The position numbers and the translations under genes were made by a program. From NCBI GenBank assembly GCA_015057635.1, contig SVEB01000110.1, positions 1 through 38,718 of the forward strand: a DNA stretch of 38,718 nt. The letters run 5' to 3'. The DNA comes from Lachnospiraceae bacterium. GTDB lineage: Bacteria > Bacillota > Clostridia > Lachnospirales > Lachnospiraceae. The notes under the pieces are model-generated. The model was not told the origin of the DNA. It did no database searches and saw only the letters and a program-made list of their open reading frames with translations. Of the stretch, positions 1-6,929 are shown in pieces; position 1 is the first letter of the stretch; each line of letters opens with the position of its first letter.

Positions 1-812
1 CTGATACAGCCTCTCTGAATTTCTAATACAACACGATCCTGAATTGCCTTAATATAAGGAACAAGTGGTTTCTTTGGATAGAAAGTCTTCGCTAAGTCCA
101 TCTGTACCTGCTTTAATACTTTTGCAGGAGCCACTTCGTTATTTGGTGTAATTGCTTCAATTGTTCCGTCTTCTTTGTATGTTACATCATAGAAGGCAGG
201 AACATACATACCTTCAATCTGTGCTACAAGCTTTAAGTAATCCTGACGGCTGCCGCCGGCTTTCTTATTTGCCTTATATGCTTCAATTACCTGATCATAT
301 ACAGTTTCACCTTCCCCGATATAGAAGAAGTCAAAGAAATCTGCAATTGGTTCTGGATTGTAAGAACATGGGCCGCCACCGATTACGATTGGATCATCTT
401 CGGTACGATCTTTTGCATAAAGCGGAATCTGAGAAAGTTCTAACACCTGAAGAATGTTAGTGTAGCACATTTCGTACTGTAATGTGATTCCAAGGAAATC
501 AAATTCCTTAATTGGATCCTGGCTTTCTAATGCGAAAAGCGGGATATTCTGCTCTCTCATGATCTTGTCAAGATCAACCCATGGAGAATAAACACGTTCA
601 CAGTATGTGTCTGTTCTCTGATTAAACATATCATATAGTATCTGAATTCCCAGGTGGGACATACCTACTTCATATACGTCAGGGAAGCACATACAGAAGC
701 GCACGTCTACTTCCTTAGGATCTTTTACAACCATATTTACTTCGTTACCGATATAACGAGCCGGTTTATCTATGGTTAATAGTATTTCATCTGATAAAGC
801 TAATTTTCTCAT
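1..812 (-). CDS. B12-binding radical SAM protein, TIGR03960-like, N-terminal part
   Basis: Only the first 270 codons lie in the window; the gene continues past base 1. The protein starts MRKLALSDEILL and contains FPDVYEVGMSHLGIQ, IVIGGGPCSYNPEPIADFFD and YIGEGE, which fit the cobalamin-binding N-terminal domain of TIGR03960-type radical SAM proteins. The last visible residues, LEIQRGCI, are where the radical SAM cysteine cluster normally begins in this family, so the catalytic domain lies outside. The start is supported by AAGAGG eight bases upstream. Its substrate is not known; in other Firmicutes the family often sits near ribonuclease G and rplU, which cannot be checked here. A minus-strand TATAAT at 864-869 could supply its own promoter just after the preceding terminator. 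Confidence 0.85.
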   Translation of the reverse strand, partial: MRKLALSDEILLTIDKPARYIGNEVNMVVKDPKEVDVRFCMCFPDVYEVGMSHLGIQILYDMFNQRTDTYCERVYSPWVDLDKIMREQNIPLFALESQDPIKEFDFLGITLQYEMCYTNILQVLELSQIPLYAKDRTEDDPIVIGGGPCSYNPEPIADFFDFFYIGEGETVYDQVIEAYKANKKAGGSRQDYLKLVAQIEGMYVPAFYDVTYKEDGTIEAITPNNEVAPAKVLKQVQMDLAKTFYPKKPLVPYIKAIQDRVVLEIQRGCI

Positions 813-871
813 AAGAACCTCTTTCTTATTTTAAAATGCGATTAATTCAAATCATGCTTTCCCATTATAAC

Positions 872-902
872 AAAAAGGAGTGGATATATCCACCCCCTTT
901 TT
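872..902 (-). terminator. Intrinsic terminator after guanine deaminase gene
   Basis: A-rich and T-rich arms enclose GTGGA-TATA-TCCAC. On the minus strand the stem ends in a T run. It separates the deaminase gene from the radical SAM gene downstream. Confidence 0.7.
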
Positions 903-954
903 ATTCTTGTCCCTGGCTACAACTATAAGTATGAGCCGAAGAAAACATTTTAAT

Positions 955-2226
955 CTAAAAAAGCTTATTTCCTTCTACATATTTTGCTGTGATATGGCGA
1001 TCATCAGACAGATATACCATACGTTCTAGTCTCTGTTTCAGATTGAATTCTTGTGGATGTGGCAGATCTTCTTCATTTAATACGACTACGTCAAATGCAT
1101 ATCCCTTTAAGAAGGTACCTACTTTCCCAAAGAACTCTCCGCCGCCCATGGTTCCCATATAAAATGCCTCTTCAATGGTAAGCTGCTTTGCGGACTGATC
1201 CATGATACGGTAATACAGTTTGGAACACTGAATCGCATCCGTCATCGCACGGAACAGGCTTAATGAAGATCCACCTGCTACATCTGATCCAAGCCCGACT
1301 TTAAGGCCACTTTCCAATAAACGTCTAACCGGTGAAATTCCCGAAGCCACATTCATATTGGACTGTGGACAGTGGGCTACATAAACACCACGTTCCTTCA
1401 TGCGCTCCACTTCTTCCGGTGTGGAATAAACACAGTGTGCCATGACCGTTTTACACTCGCCGCCAAACAGGCCATGTTTGTCATAAGCATCCCCATAAAA
1501 TTCTGCATCCGGACATAACTCCTTCACCCATGCGATCTCATCTAAATTCTCAGACAGATGGGACTGCATTGGAACCTTAGTCTTACGCTGAATCTCACCA
1601 AGCTTTGCCATCAGTTCATCGGTACAAGTCGGAATAAATCTCGGAGTAATGATTGGTTTTACATTCTGATACTTATTAGCAGTCTCTAAAATCCAGTTTA
1701 ACGTATCATTTGCAGAATCTTCTGTAGTCTCGATTAAGTATTCCGGGCTATTCCGATCCATATTCACCTTGCCGACCATTGCTTTCACGCCGCTTGTTTC
1801 AAACAGATCCATGAGAAGTCTGGTTGCTTCGGTATGGATGGTTGCGAATACAACCGCTCTTGTAGTCGCACTTTTTCTCATGTCTTCTACAAAAATCTCA
1901 TAAGAGCGCTTTGCATATTCTAAGTCCTTGAACTTGGATTCTTCCGGAAATGTATTTGTATTCAGCCACTCTAGCAACTCTAAATCCATATTCAGACCGC
2001 GGTAAGAATACTGCGGTGCATGTACATGAAGATCTGAAAGCCCTGGGATGATAATAGAGTTCTTATATTCAGTAACCGGAATATCTTTGAATTCTTCCGG
2101 TAATCTATCAAATACTCCTTCTACTTTTCCATCTTTACATACTAAATAATGATTTTCTCTTGTTTCAATCGTCTGGATATCCGTACTAAACGCAATGTCC
2201 CCTTTTAATGCAAATATATCTGACAT
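955..2226 (-). CDS. guaD: Guanine deaminase (amidohydrolase superfamily)
   Basis: Zinc-dependent hydrolase converting guanine to xanthine plus ammonia in purine salvage and catabolism. The 423-residue length is normal. The metal and active-site residues of the amidohydrolase barrel are visible: HVHAPQ (H67, H69), SHLSE (H223, E226), MAHCV (H264) and GSDVAGG (D315). The HxHAPQY context is characteristic of guanine deaminase rather than other amidohydrolases. GGAGAA lies six bases before the ATG. An extended -10 (TGG-TATACT on the minus strand, 2301-2309) is a likely promoter. It is followed by its own terminator, so it looks monocistronic. Related triazine and formiminoglutamate deaminases are possible alternatives but fit less well. 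Confidence 0.9.
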   Translation of the reverse strand: MSDIFALKGDIAFSTDIQTIETRENHYLVCKDGKVEGVFDRLPEEFKDIPVTEYKNSIIIPGLSDLHVHAPQYSYRGLNMDLELLEWLNTNTFPEESKFKDLEYAKRSYEIFVEDMRKSATTRAVVFATIHTEATRLLMDLFETSGVKAMVGKVNMDRNSPEYLIETTEDSANDTLNWILETANKYQNVKPIITPRFIPTCTDELMAKLGEIQRKTKVPMQSHLSENLDEIAWVKELCPDAEFYGDAYDKHGLFGGECKTVMAHCVYSTPEEVERMKERGVYVAHCPQSNMNVASGISPVRRLLESGLKVGLGSDVAGGSSLSLFRAMTDAIQCSKLYYRIMDQSAKQLTIEEAFYMGTMGGGEFFGKVGTFLKGYAFDVVVLNEEDLPHPQEFNLKQRLERMVYLSDDRHITAKYVEGNKLF

Positions 2227-2300
2227 CCGTATTCTCCTTATATACTCATTTCTCCTATGTTCTTTAAAACATAATGCTATCTATTTTCTTCGCAAAAGCC

Positions 2301-2309
2301 AGTATACCA
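2301..2309 (-). promoter_or_regulatory. Extended -10 promoter for guanine deaminase
   Basis: The minus strand reads TGGTATACT, an extended -10 element, about 75 bases before the deaminase start. No good -35 box is seen. Confidence 0.4.
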
Positions 2310-2408
2310 TAAATTTACGATTTTGAATATGTAATTCATAAAATTACTCTAATTTCTACCTCTCACTCCCAAAAACTTTCCTTATTACAACATTTTAGAT
2401 CATCTGAT

Positions 2409-2645
2409 CTACTTGATCCAGTTTGCTACCGTATCTTCTATTCGTTCAATTGCTGTATTATCCGCTACCTTTTCCATTACTTTGTCCGTGTTATATTCAT
2501 ACACTTCCACACCAAAGAGCCTGCAAAGGTAAAGCGCAAGAAAAAGAAGGCAGCTTAAGATAATTCGAATCAGCAGTCCTTTTAAATATTTATATTTTGT
2601 ATTTCTTTTATGTTCATTATTTGCTTCCTTAAAAATATCTGACAT
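2409..2645 (-). CDS. Small single-pass membrane protein, unknown function
   Basis: 78 residues. A basic N-terminal segment with several Lys/Arg residues (to about 27) precedes one hydrophobic helix (about 24-43, IRIILSCLLFLALYLCRLFG), and an acidic, amphipathic C-terminal tail follows. The charge pattern suggests the N-terminus stays in the cytoplasm and the tail is outside. AAAGGGG is a good ribosome binding site, which favours a real gene. I do not recognise the family. It lies upstream of guanine deaminase on the same strand with a 180-base gap, so cotranscription is uncertain. The first five residues, MSDIF, match the start of guanine deaminase, probably by chance. Confidence 0.6.
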   Translation of the reverse strand: MSDIFKEANNEHKRNTKYKYLKGLLIRIILSCLLFLALYLCRLFGVEVYEYNTDKVMEKVADNTAIERIEDTVANWIK

Positions 2646-2680
2646 GGAAATACCCCTTTCATGCCTGTCTTGCTTTATCT

Positions 2681-2718
2681 TATGCTTGTTCCAAAACCTT
2701 TATGCCTATTCCAAAATT
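2681..2718. repeat. Two tandem copies of a 16-base motif, 20 bases apart
   Basis: TATGCTTGTTCCAAAA (2681) and TATGCCTATTCCAAAA (2701) match at 14 of 16 positions. The period is 20 bases, about two helical turns. They lie just before the tyrS promoter and upstream of the divergent small membrane protein gene, so they could be a tandem protein-binding site. Confidence 0.4.
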
Positions 2719-2731
2719 ACGCATAAAATGA

Positions 2732-2760
2732 TTGAAAGTTACCTATTTATCATATATAAT
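2732..2760 (+). promoter_or_regulatory. Sigma-A promoter for tyrS
   Basis: TTGAAA (2732-2737), a 17-base spacer, and TATAAT (2755-2760). The expected transcript leader is only about 65 bases and contains no T-box signature. Confidence 0.8.
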
Positions 2761-2832
2761 GGATTTTAGTCTGAGCAGTTCTATAAATCGAGCTGTAATG
2801 AATACTAACTATTGAGACAGGAGGAAAAGAAT

Positions 2833-4065
2833 ATGTCACAAAATGTATATGACGTACTCTTGGAACGTGGTTTTATTGAACAAACTACCCATGAAAAAGA
2901 AATCAGAGAATTACTTGCGAATGAGAAAGTAACATTTTATATTGGCTTTGATGCAACTGCAGACAGTTTAACAGCTGGTCACTTCTTAACTATTATGGCA
3001 ATGATGCACATGCAGCGTGCAGGTCATAGACCGATCGCTTTATTAGGCGGCGGCACTACTATGATCGGTGATCCATCCGGAAAATCTGATATGCGTTCTA
3101 TCATGACAAAAGAAAAAATCCAGCACAACGCAGACTGTTTCTACAAACAGTTAAGCAGATTTATTGATTTTGATAATGATAATGCCATCATCGCAAACAA
3201 TGCGGACTGGTTATTAAATTTAAATTATGTAGATTTCTTACGTGAGATCGGTGTTCATTTCTCCGTAAACAAGATGCTTACAGCAGAATGTTACAAACAG
3301 AGAATGGAAAAAGGTCTTACTTTCTTCGAATTCAACTACATGTTAATGCAGTCTTATGACTTCTGGGAATTAAACAAACGTTATGACTGTAAGTTAGAAC
3401 TTGGTGGTAACGATCAGTGGTCTAACATCCTTGGCGGTGTTGACTTAATCCGTCGTAAAGAAGGAAAACCTGCATACGGTCTCACATTCAAGCTTTTAAC
3501 AACAAGTGAAGGCATTAAGATGGGCAAGACTATGAAGGGTGCTGTATGGCTAGATCCTGCAAAGACATCTCCATATGAATTCTACCAGTACTGGAGAAAC
3601 ATCGAAGATGTGAAAGTAGAAGAATGTCTTGGCTTATTAACATTCCTTCCAATGGATGAAGTTCGTCGTCTTGGTGCATTAGAAGGCGCTGAAATCAACC
3701 ATGCAAAAGAAGTATTAGCTTATGAAATCACTAAGATCGTTCACGGTGAAGAAGAAGCGAAGAAAGCTCAGGAAGCTGCTCGTTCTTTATTCGCAGGCGG
3801 TGTTACTTCCGAAAACATGCCTACTACTACTTACGATGCATCTGTATTTGAAGAAGGGATCGACTTAATCACTTTATTAATGGATGGCAAGATGGCAACA
3901 TCCCGTTCCGATGCAAGAAGAAACATTGAACAGGGTGGCGTATCTGTAAATGACGTAAAAGTAACAGACTTTACACGTAAATTTACAAAAGACGACTTCA
4001 ATGCTGATGGCGCTCTTCTCGTTAAGAAGGGTAAAAAAGCTTACCACTTATTTAAAGCAAACTAG
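2833..4065 (+). CDS. tyrS: Tyrosyl-tRNA synthetase
   Basis: Class I aminoacyl-tRNA synthetase that charges tRNA-Tyr in the cytoplasm. An AGGAGGA at 2819-2825 selects the ATG at 2833, giving 410 residues; an in-frame TTG at 2812 would lie upstream of that site and is rejected. The first signature is TAGH (residues 47-50) in place of HIGH. The second is KMGKT (about 229-233) in place of [16 protein letters not shown] is the tyrosine-site motif of bacterial TyrS. An S4 RNA-binding domain occupies about residues 345-405. Length and domain order are those of a complete bacterial enzyme. It is monocistronic between its promoter and a 14-bp stem terminator. Confidence 0.95.
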   Translation: MSQNVYDVLLERGFIEQTTHEKEIRELLANEKVTFYIGFDATADSLTAGHFLTIMAMMHMQRAGHRPIALLGGGTTMIGDPSGKSDMRSIMTKEKIQHNADCFYKQLSRFIDFDNDNAIIANNADWLLNLNYVDFLREIGVHFSVNKMLTAECYKQRMEKGLTFFEFNYMLMQSYDFWELNKRYDCKLELGGNDQWSNILGGVDLIRRKEGKPAYGLTFKLLTTSEGIKMGKTMKGAVWLDPAKTSPYEFYQYWRNIEDVKVEECLGLLTFLPMDEVRRLGALEGAEINHAKEVLAYEITKIVHGEEEAKKAQEAARSLFAGGVTSENMPTTTYDASVFEEGIDLITLLMDGKMATSRSDARRNIEQGGVSVNDVKVTDFTRKFTKDDFNADGALLVKKGKKAYHLFKAN

Positions 4066-4078
4066 AAGATAATATAGA

Positions 4079-4126
4079 GGGATTCAGAATGGCAGCGATA
4101 TATTCGCTTCCATTCTGAATCCCTTT
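4079..4126 (+). terminator. Intrinsic terminator after tyrS
   Basis: A perfect 14-bp stem (GGGATTCAGAATGG at 4079-4092 with its complement at 4110-4123) is followed by TTT. It begins 14 bases after the tyrS stop codon. Confidence 0.85.
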
Positions 4127-4196
4127 CTCATTCCACTCACTATTTTTCCTATTATTTTGCCGTTTTCGCTTTTTTATGGCTATATGACGGTAGGTA

Positions 4197-4205
4197 TGAT
4201 ATAAT
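4197..4205 (+). promoter_or_regulatory. Extended -10 promoter for the zinc-ribbon gene
   Basis: TGATATAAT is an extended -10 element; the matching -35 region (TGGCTA) is weak. It lies about 60 bases before the chosen start. Confidence 0.55.
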
Positions 4206-4266
4206 AAAGAAAAAGTGCATGAGTCATGCTCTTTCACCAAAAATAACAGTATGGAGGTCGAACCTT

Positions 4267-5139
4267 ATGCCTTGGTGTCCAAAATGCAAAAATGAATATA
4301 AAGAAGGAGTTACTGTTTGTGCTGATTGTGGGGAACCGCTTGTCGACAAACTTCCAGATGAATTGGAGTACGTATTTTTACTAAGTGTTGAAGAAGAAGC
4401 ACTTGCACATAAGTTCATCGAATATCTCTCCTATTCCGGACTAAGCGGAAAAGTGGAACAATCTGAAGATCCTGAGACAGCAGATGAATATAAGATCTTT
4501 GTTCCTGAGAACGAAGTCAAACATGCCAAAAAAGCGTTCCAGGCCTTTTATGTCGTAGAAGAAGAAGCCAAAAGAGAAGCCGCTCGTAACGTTGCACAGA
4601 CAGATGATACGAGAAATGCTACAGTGGCAGAGACATTTTCAAATAATGCTCAGGAAGCAGAAAAGCTATCTCATGCGGGTTCCAATGCTCCTTATGTTAA
4701 GAAATCTGAGCAGTATAGCGATTACAAGTCAACAGCAGCTACCTTCTTATTCTTTGGAATTGGCGGATGTATTCTTATGGTTCTCAATCTTCTTGGAACC
4801 ATTTCAATCTTCAATGGAATCGTATCAGAAATTGTAATGAGTGCCGTATTCATCTTCTTTATTGCTGTCGGAATCAATTCTATTTCCCGCGCAAAAAAAG
4901 CCGCTGCAGAATCCGAAGCCGAAGAAAAGATGAATGTAACATTGAATAACTGGCTGGAACAGAACTTAACCAAGGAAACCCTTGAAAAACTTCGCGATCC
5001 ATCCATCTCAGACGAACTAAACTACATCCATTTAACCGACGTCCTAAAATCCGAAATCCAAAGAGAGTTCGGTGTCACCGATGAGGCATACCTCGACAAC
5101 CTCATCGACGAATACTACAGTGACCGCTTCGATGCCTAA
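4267..5139 (+). CDS. Zinc-ribbon membrane protein, unknown function
   Basis: GGAGG at 4253-4257 selects the ATG at 4267, giving 290 residues. The N-terminus is a zinc ribbon, CPKC (4-7) and CADC (18-21). A region of about residues 30-90 resembles the DUF2007-type domain often joined to such ribbons (inference). A charged, Ala/Glu-rich linker follows. Two hydrophobic helices lie at about 155-180 and 185-205, then a charged C-terminal segment of about 80 residues, probably helical. Both ends should face the cytoplasm. The gene stands alone, with its own promoter and a 19-bp stem terminator that starts at its stop codon. No catalytic motif was found. Confidence 0.75.
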   Translation: MPWCPKCKNEYKEGVTVCADCGEPLVDKLPDELEYVFLLSVEEEALAHKFIEYLSYSGLSGKVEQSEDPETADEYKIFVPENEVKHAKKAFQAFYVVEEEAKREAARNVAQTDDTRNATVAETFSNNAQEAEKLSHAGSNAPYVKKSEQYSDYKSTAATFLFFGIGGCILMVLNLLGTISIFNGIVSEIVMSAVFIFFIAVGINSISRAKKAAAESEAEEKMNVTLNNWLEQNLTKETLEKLRDPSISDELNYIHLTDVLKSEIQREFGVTDEAYLDNLIDEYYSDRFDA

Positions 5140-5211
5140 AAATAAGGTCCCATTCTTTGAATAGCAGACAGTGTTTTCCTATCTGACAGTCGAAGAATGG
5201 GACCTTATTTT
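5139..5211 (+). terminator. Long-stem intrinsic terminator
   Basis: A perfect 19-bp stem (5139-5157 with 5193-5211) encloses a 35-base apical region that can itself form a small CAGA/TCTG hairpin. The stem ends in TTTT. The apical sequence resembles those of the terminators at 33540-33608 and 24204-24251. Confidence 0.85.
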
Positions 5212-5236
5212 GTCCGCTCACGCGTCCGAACATGTG

Positions 5237-5286
5237 GAAAAAGTGCCTCCGGCCACGCTTTCTTTTCTGCGTAGGCCCGAGGCACT
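5237..5286 (-). terminator. Intrinsic terminator after FMN-binding lipoprotein
   Basis: Outer arms AGTGCCTC/GAGGCACT, then GGCC/GGCC, and an inner ACGC/GCGT stem. On the minus strand the structure ends in TTTTT. Confidence 0.85.
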
Positions 5287-5312
5287 CTCATCCCTAGAAG
5301 ATTTTCCTAGTC

Positions 5313-5717
5313 TTATTTGAAGTCTGCTGCGTTAGCGCCTGCCTGAGTGATGCAGTCTTCTACTGCTGCGATGATTGCTTCAGAAGTTACAGTAGCACCA
5401 GAAACAACGTCAACTTTTAAAGTCTGACCTTCTACGATAGCTGCTGGAACGCCTTCGATTGCTGGATCAGCAAGACCTGCTGTTTCAGCGTGATCGCCAA
5501 CTTCAACAGATACGATCTTGGAATCATCAAACTTAACTGTTACATTAACAGCGCCGTTCTTACCTTCGCCAGCTGCTGTGTATTCACCAGCTGTGAAAAC
5601 TGCTGCTGTATCATTTGCTCCATCGTTAGATGTAGCCTTGTCATCAGACTTAGAGCATCCTGTAGCGCCTAATACGATAGTTAATGCTAACATAGTAGCT
5701 AATAATTTCTTATTCAT
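5313..5717 (-). CDS. FMN-binding domain lipoprotein
   Basis: 134 residues. The signal peptide ends in a lipobox, LGATGC (Cys21), so the protein should be a lipid-anchored extracytoplasmic protein. A Ser/Asp-rich linker leads to one FMN-binding domain (about 45-130) with DVVSGATVTSEAI. The S-G-A-T core is the flavinylation motif seen in RnfG/NqrC and in domains modified by the ApbE transferase, with FMN attached to the Thr. It therefore probably carries covalent FMN and passes electrons outside the membrane. No ApbE, Rnf or flavoprotein reductase gene is adjacent. AGGAGGT is a strong ribosome binding site. The promoter at 5810-5840 has MerR-type architecture, and a MerR gene lies just upstream. 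Confidence 0.85.
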   Translation of the reverse strand: MNKKLLATMLALTIVLGATGCSKSDDKATSNDGANDTAAVFTAGEYTAAGEGKNGAVNVTVKFDDSKIVSVEVGDHAETAGLADPAIEGVPAAIVEGQTLKVDVVSGATVTSEAIIAAVEDCITQAGANAADFK

Positions 5718-5809
5718 TCTTACCTCCTAATTGCAACAATCAGTTATTGCTGCACATTGCCTGTTATACTACTAATTTTCAAAACTGAAAACTAAGACAA
5801 TATGACACT

Positions 5810-5840
5810 ATTATAAAGGTTGCACTTAGTGCAAGGTCAA
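5810..5840 (-). promoter_or_regulatory. MerR-type promoter with 19-bp spacer and operator dyad
   Basis: On the minus strand, TTGACC (5835-5840) and TATAAT (5810-5815) are separated by 19 bases rather than 17. The spacer holds a perfect dyad, TTGCACT-N-AGTGCAA (5820-5834). MerR, BmrR and SoxR activators bind such a dyad and twist the over-long spacer into register. The likely regulator is encoded at 6023-6838. The leader to the lipoprotein start is about 85 bases. Confidence 0.8.
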
Positions 5841-5877
5841 GAAATTTTGAGAAATTATTAGTAGCAAATAATAACAA

Positions 5878-6009
5878 TTATTCTGTTGCTGCTGCAACAG
5901 AGTCGACCATGATGCTACCAGCTAAAGTGCCGGAACTGAAAGATACGCCTAATGCAGGATTGATTATAAACATTGCATCTGGTACAGGGTCAAGTCCTTT
6001 TTCATACAT
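5878..6009 (-). pseudogene. 43-codon orphan frame, possible gene remnant
   Basis: On the minus strand an open frame runs from ATG at 6007-6009 to TAA at 5878-5880. It starts MYEKGLDPVPDAMF, continues with NPALGVSFSSGTLAG and ends in DSVAAATE. The Gly/Ala/Ser-rich, low-Lys composition looks like a piece of a folded protein, unlike translated intergenic DNA. There is no clear ribosome binding site; the frame begins about 13 bases after the stop of the MerR gene. It may be the 3' end of a gene whose front was lost, or a small protein cotranslated with the regulator. I do not recognise the family. Confidence 0.35.
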
Positions 6010-6022
6010 TTCTCATAAGTTA

Positions 6023-6838
6023 CTATTTGGTGCCTTCTCGTACTTTATTTACCGGTATAAACAAAATCTGACCTTTATGTCCCTGATCGTCTTTTACTTT
6101 AGCCCCTTCCACACAGATATCCCCACAAATCTCATAACCATCTTCGAACAGTTTCTTCTCAATCCAATTCAAGTAATACAAGTCATTATCGGGGTAATTT
6201 AAATCTGCAGAATAAAACACAGCACAGCTGCCACCCTTTATCAACACAACATCGTCAAGTGCCTCTTTTGGAAGCAGATAAGCATCCCTGCATCGTATCC
6301 CAATTCCGTAATCCATCTGCCCCTTCTCAATCTTTCCCTGTTTCCATTCCTCCTGGTGAATCCTTTTGCAGTAAAATGTCAGAGGGAGCTGTTCCACCCA
6401 TTTAGAGAATACAGAATACACAGAAGCATTAAATTCATTTTTCCTGGAAGCCGAATAAAAATATATATCCTCTCTTGTTACAACCTCATACCCATCACCA
6501 AGTTGTAAAAAATTAAAATTTCGTTTTAAATTTGTAATCGCTTCTAACTGCTCCTTAACCAAAAATAACTGATGAATCAGCTTTCCCTCCTGTTCATTCA
6601 GTTTCTTTTCCACACTCTCTTTCGTACTTTGCTGCATAATTGCTAATACTTCCTTCGCCTCAAAGCCCAGAGACCGATAATACTTAAATGTATTCACAAC
6701 AAATGCATCCTTCGGTGTATACTCTCGATAATTATTTTTTTCATCCTGGGCCGGTTTCAATAGTCCAATCCGCTCAAAATACCGAAGCGAACTATAGGGT
6801 ACCCCTACAATATCACAAAACATTTTTACTGACAGCAT
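6023..6838 (-). CDS. MerR-family transcriptional activator with effector-binding domain
   Basis: 271 residues. The N-terminal winged HTH is typical of the family: VGVPYSSLRYFERIGLLKP, then NNYREYTPKD and a second helix pair (about 1-70). A dimerisation coiled coil spans about 75-115. The C-terminal half (about 120-265) fits a GyrI-like small-molecule binding domain as in BmrR and BltR, including EDIYFYSASRK near its start. GGAGA precedes the ATG. The probable target is the 19-bp-spacer promoter 180 bases downstream, in front of the FMN-binding lipoprotein. The ligand cannot be inferred. Confidence 0.85.
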   Translation of the reverse strand: MLSVKMFCDIVGVPYSSLRYFERIGLLKPAQDEKNNYREYTPKDAFVVNTFKYYRSLGFEAKEVLAIMQQSTKESVEKKLNEQEGKLIHQLFLVKEQLEAITNLKRNFNFLQLGDGYEVVTREDIYFYSASRKNEFNASVYSVFSKWVEQLPLTFYCKRIHQEEWKQGKIEKGQMDYGIGIRCRDAYLLPKEALDDVVLIKGGSCAVFYSADLNYPDNDLYYLNWIEKKLFEDGYEICGDICVEGAKVKDDQGHKGQILFIPVNKVREGTK

Positions 6839-6856
6839 CCCAAATCTCCTTAAAAC

Positions 6857-6901
6857 AAAAGCACCCCCGGAAGCGTCATATCCTCTTCCGGCAGTGCTTT
6901 T
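6857..6901 (-). terminator. Intrinsic terminator after SNF2 helicase gene
   Basis: Arms AAAAGCAC and GTGCTTTT enclose CGGAAG/CTTCCG. On the minus strand the stem ends in TTTTGTTTT. It lies 29 bases after the helicase stop codon. Confidence 0.8.
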
Positions 6902-6929
6902 CTGTATTACTTTATTTTCTTGTTATATT

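Noticed and set aside
152..460. 102-codon + strand frame
   Set aside because: It is antisense to the radical SAM gene, has no ribosome binding site, and its sequence (repeated Leu, His, Arg, Tyr) is typical of a shadow frame. The same applies to the other frames lying opposite or within recognised genes.
2238..2249. Mini-ORF ATG-AGT-ATA-TAA before guanine deaminase
   Set aside because: The AGGAGA before it is only two bases from the ATG, so translation is doubtful; unlike the dynamin leader it does not stand out from chance.
2213..2645. Shared MSDIF start of guanine deaminase and the small membrane protein
   Set aside because: The identity is about 13 bases and stops after five codons; I see no further similarity, so recombination is not supported.
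2812..2832. Upstream TTG start for tyrS
   Set aside because: The strong AGGAGGA lies inside this stretch and points to the ATG at 2833, which also gives the usual TyrS N-terminus.
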